From an uncultured bacterium (GTDB taxonomy: Bacteria; Cyanobacteriota; Vampirovibrionia; Gastranaerophilales; Gastranaerophilaceae): a stretch of DNA of 5,273 nucleotides. The DNA is taken from the NCBI GenBank assembly GCA_900554385.1, contig USHE01000119.1:1-5273 (forward strand), given 5' to 3'. Shown here piece by piece: positions 4,575-5,273 of this stretch (position 1 is the first letter of the stretch; each line of letters starts with the position of its first letter). Below the pieces are notes generated by a model that was not told where the DNA came from, searched no databases, and saw nothing but the letters and a program-made list of their open reading frames with translations. A program made the position numbers and the translations under genes.

Positions 4575-4790
4575 CTAAAAATCAAAAAGCTCCTTAATTG
4601 GAACATCCAGAGCATTGGCTAACTTTAACACAGTTTTAAGCCCTGGCTTGTTAATATTAACTTCTATTTTTCCAAGGTAATCCAAGCTTATTCCGCATTT
4701 TTCAGCAAGTTTTTCCTGTGTCAAATAAGCTTTTTCACGTAATACTTTGATACGTTTACCCAATTTAGCATAAAAATCTTTTTCGTCCAT
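4575..4790 (-). CDS. Small XRE-family (Cro/C1-type) transcription regulator
   Basis: The 71-residue product is one helix-turn-helix domain. After the helix FYAKLGKRIKVLREKA (6-21) come LTQEKLAEKCG (23-33) and SLDYLGKIEVNINKPGL (35-51), the helix-turn-helix with the usual TQEKLAE and YLGKIE elements, then LKLANALDVPIKELFDF. Nothing is attached for dimerisation or ligand binding, so it is a minimal Cro-like DNA-binding protein, probably acting as a dimer. It is transcribed away from the pseudopilin gene, and the 77-bp gap holds a cluster of inverted TTACT half-sites next to its start codon. This suggests control of its own promoter and of the pilin gene. No ribosome binding site precedes the ATG, so its mRNA may be leaderless; TAATAT at 4797-4802 (minus) is a possible -10 box. 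An antitoxin-like role is possible, but no toxin gene is adjacent. Confidence 0.9.
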   Translation of the reverse strand: MDEKDFYAKLGKRIKVLREKAYLTQEKLAEKCGISLDYLGKIEVNINKPGLKTVLKLANALDVPIKELFDF

Positions 4791-4821
4791 TTGACAATAT
4801 TACTGGATATAGTAACATAAT
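4791..4821 (+). promoter_or_regulatory. Probable promoter of the pseudopilin gene
   Basis: A perfect TTGACA (4791-4796) directly abuts the divergent regulator's start codon. CATAAT (4816-4821), one mismatch from the -10 consensus, follows after 19 bases, which is slightly long. The -10 box lies inside a palindrome, so a protein bound there should block RNA polymerase. Confidence 0.5.
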
Positions 4822-4843
4822 GTTACTGGATATTTACCAGTAA
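4800..4843. promoter_or_regulatory. Operator cluster of TTACT half-sites between regulator and pseudopilin
   Basis: Four TTACT half-sites alternate in orientation: plus at 4800-4804, minus at 4811-4815, plus at 4823-4827, minus at 4839-4843. They form TTACT-N6-AGTAA, the perfect palindrome GTAACATAATGTTAC (4812-4826), and TTACTGG-N7-CCAGTAA (4823-4843). TTACTGGATAT is also directly repeated 23 bases apart (4800 and 4823). Such dyads are typical operators of Cro/C1-type repressors, and the adjacent XRE protein is the obvious candidate to bind. Confidence 0.75.
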
Positions 4844-4867
4844 TGATTTATAACTTATGGAGGATAT

Positions 4868-5273
4868 ATGAAAAAGAAAAAAGCTTTTACTCTGGCAGAA
4901 GTCCTGATAACTCTTGGCATAATCGGGATTGTAGCTGCTATGACACTGCCAACACTCATAGCTAAAAATAGGAATAAAGTATTAAAAACACAATTTAAAA
5001 CTGCTTATAGTATCATTCAACAGGCATCATACAAAATGTATATGGAAAACGAAGGAGATTTTATTGATTTTCTAGGAAAACCAACTGGAATAGGATATAT
5101 AACCCAGTATCGTCAAAAATATGTAGCATTAGCTCCAAAATATTATAAAGTAATTAAAAATTTAGATAAAACAGAAACTAAAGATTTAAAAATGTATACT
5201 TCTAACGGAAATGAATTTACTTATAACGGAAGTTTTTTATCATTTTCTCCAATGATACTGCCTAACGGTATGT
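4868..5273 (+). CDS. Pseudopilin-like protein with class III prepilin signal (3' end missing)
   Basis: The gene runs off the window; 135 residues are visible and no stop is reached. A short basic leader MKKKKA precedes FTLAEVLITLGIIG and a hydrophobic helix to about residue 31, the classic type IV pilin/type II secretion pseudopilin N-terminus. Prepilin peptidase would cut between Ala6 and Phe7, leaving Glu11 as the conserved mature Glu5. The residue before the cut is Ala rather than the usual Gly. The rest is a soluble domain with many Tyr and Lys (YITQYRQKYVALAPKYYK at about 77-94) and no motif I can name. The start is fixed by GGAGG at 4859-4863, four bases before the ATG. Expression is probably controlled by the divergent XRE regulator. 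It may be a minor pilin or pseudopilin, on the cell surface or periplasmic; which assembly it joins cannot be seen. Confidence 0.9.
   Translation, partial: MKKKKAFTLAEVLITLGIIGIVAAMTLPTLIAKNRNKVLKTQFKTAYSIIQQASYKMYMENEGDFIDFLGKPTGIGYITQYRQKYVALAPKYYKVIKNLDKTETKDLKMYTSNGNEFTYNGSFLSFSPMILPNGM

Noticed and set aside
4575..4790. XRE protein as antitoxin of a toxin-antitoxin pair
   Set aside because: No small toxin-like gene is adjacent: tRNA-Cys lies downstream and a pseudopilin is divergent.

Overview
This AT-rich window comes from a bacterial chromosome. It looks most like a gut Gastranaerophilales (Melainabacteria/Vampirovibrionia, non-photosynthetic Cyanobacteria) or a similar low-GC anaerobe. 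The best clue is the class III signal at the right edge (KKAFTLAEVLITLGIIG), a style that is very common among the many pseudopilins of that group. The lineage is inferred from recall; no marker gene in the window settles it. I see no CRISPR array, rRNA gene, transposase or phage structural gene.

Layout. Bases 1-196 are a non-coding leader with a perfect 19-bp hairpin and further short helices. It precedes glucose-6-phosphate isomerase (pgi, 197-1495, +), which ends at a strong intrinsic terminator. Next is a DUF4145-like gene with a C-terminal membrane anchor (1680-2237, +). Its reading frame is open upstream and reads like family sequence back to an ATT at 1581, without any normal start codon. 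A minus-strand tRNA-Val(GAC) with its own terminator follows. It has C at position 33 where U is near-universal. Its 5' end is duplicated 106 bp away, flanking an 86-bp segment with two hairpins.

The minus strand then carries a tight two-gene unit. A secreted, membrane-anchored TPM-domain protein (3290-3985) is followed after 3 bases by a nucleotidyltransferase-fold protein (2576-3286) whose metal-binding Asp positions read Asn. I find no convincing terminator between this pair and tRNA-Val, so read-through into the tRNA is plausible. A REP-like two-hairpin element (4075-4136) separates this unit from an unrecognised 77-aa protein (4183-4416, -). That gene lies just downstream of tRNA-Cys(GCA), which has a near-consensus promoter.

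At the right end a small XRE-type repressor (4575-4790, -) is divergent from a pseudopilin gene (4868 to the window edge, +). Between them lie four alternately oriented TTACT half-sites that overlap the proposed pseudopilin promoter, suggesting that the repressor controls the pilin gene and itself. The genes do not form one pathway: this is a mosaic of small transcription units. The most interesting local structures are the repressor/pilin control region and the tRNA-Val neighbourhood.
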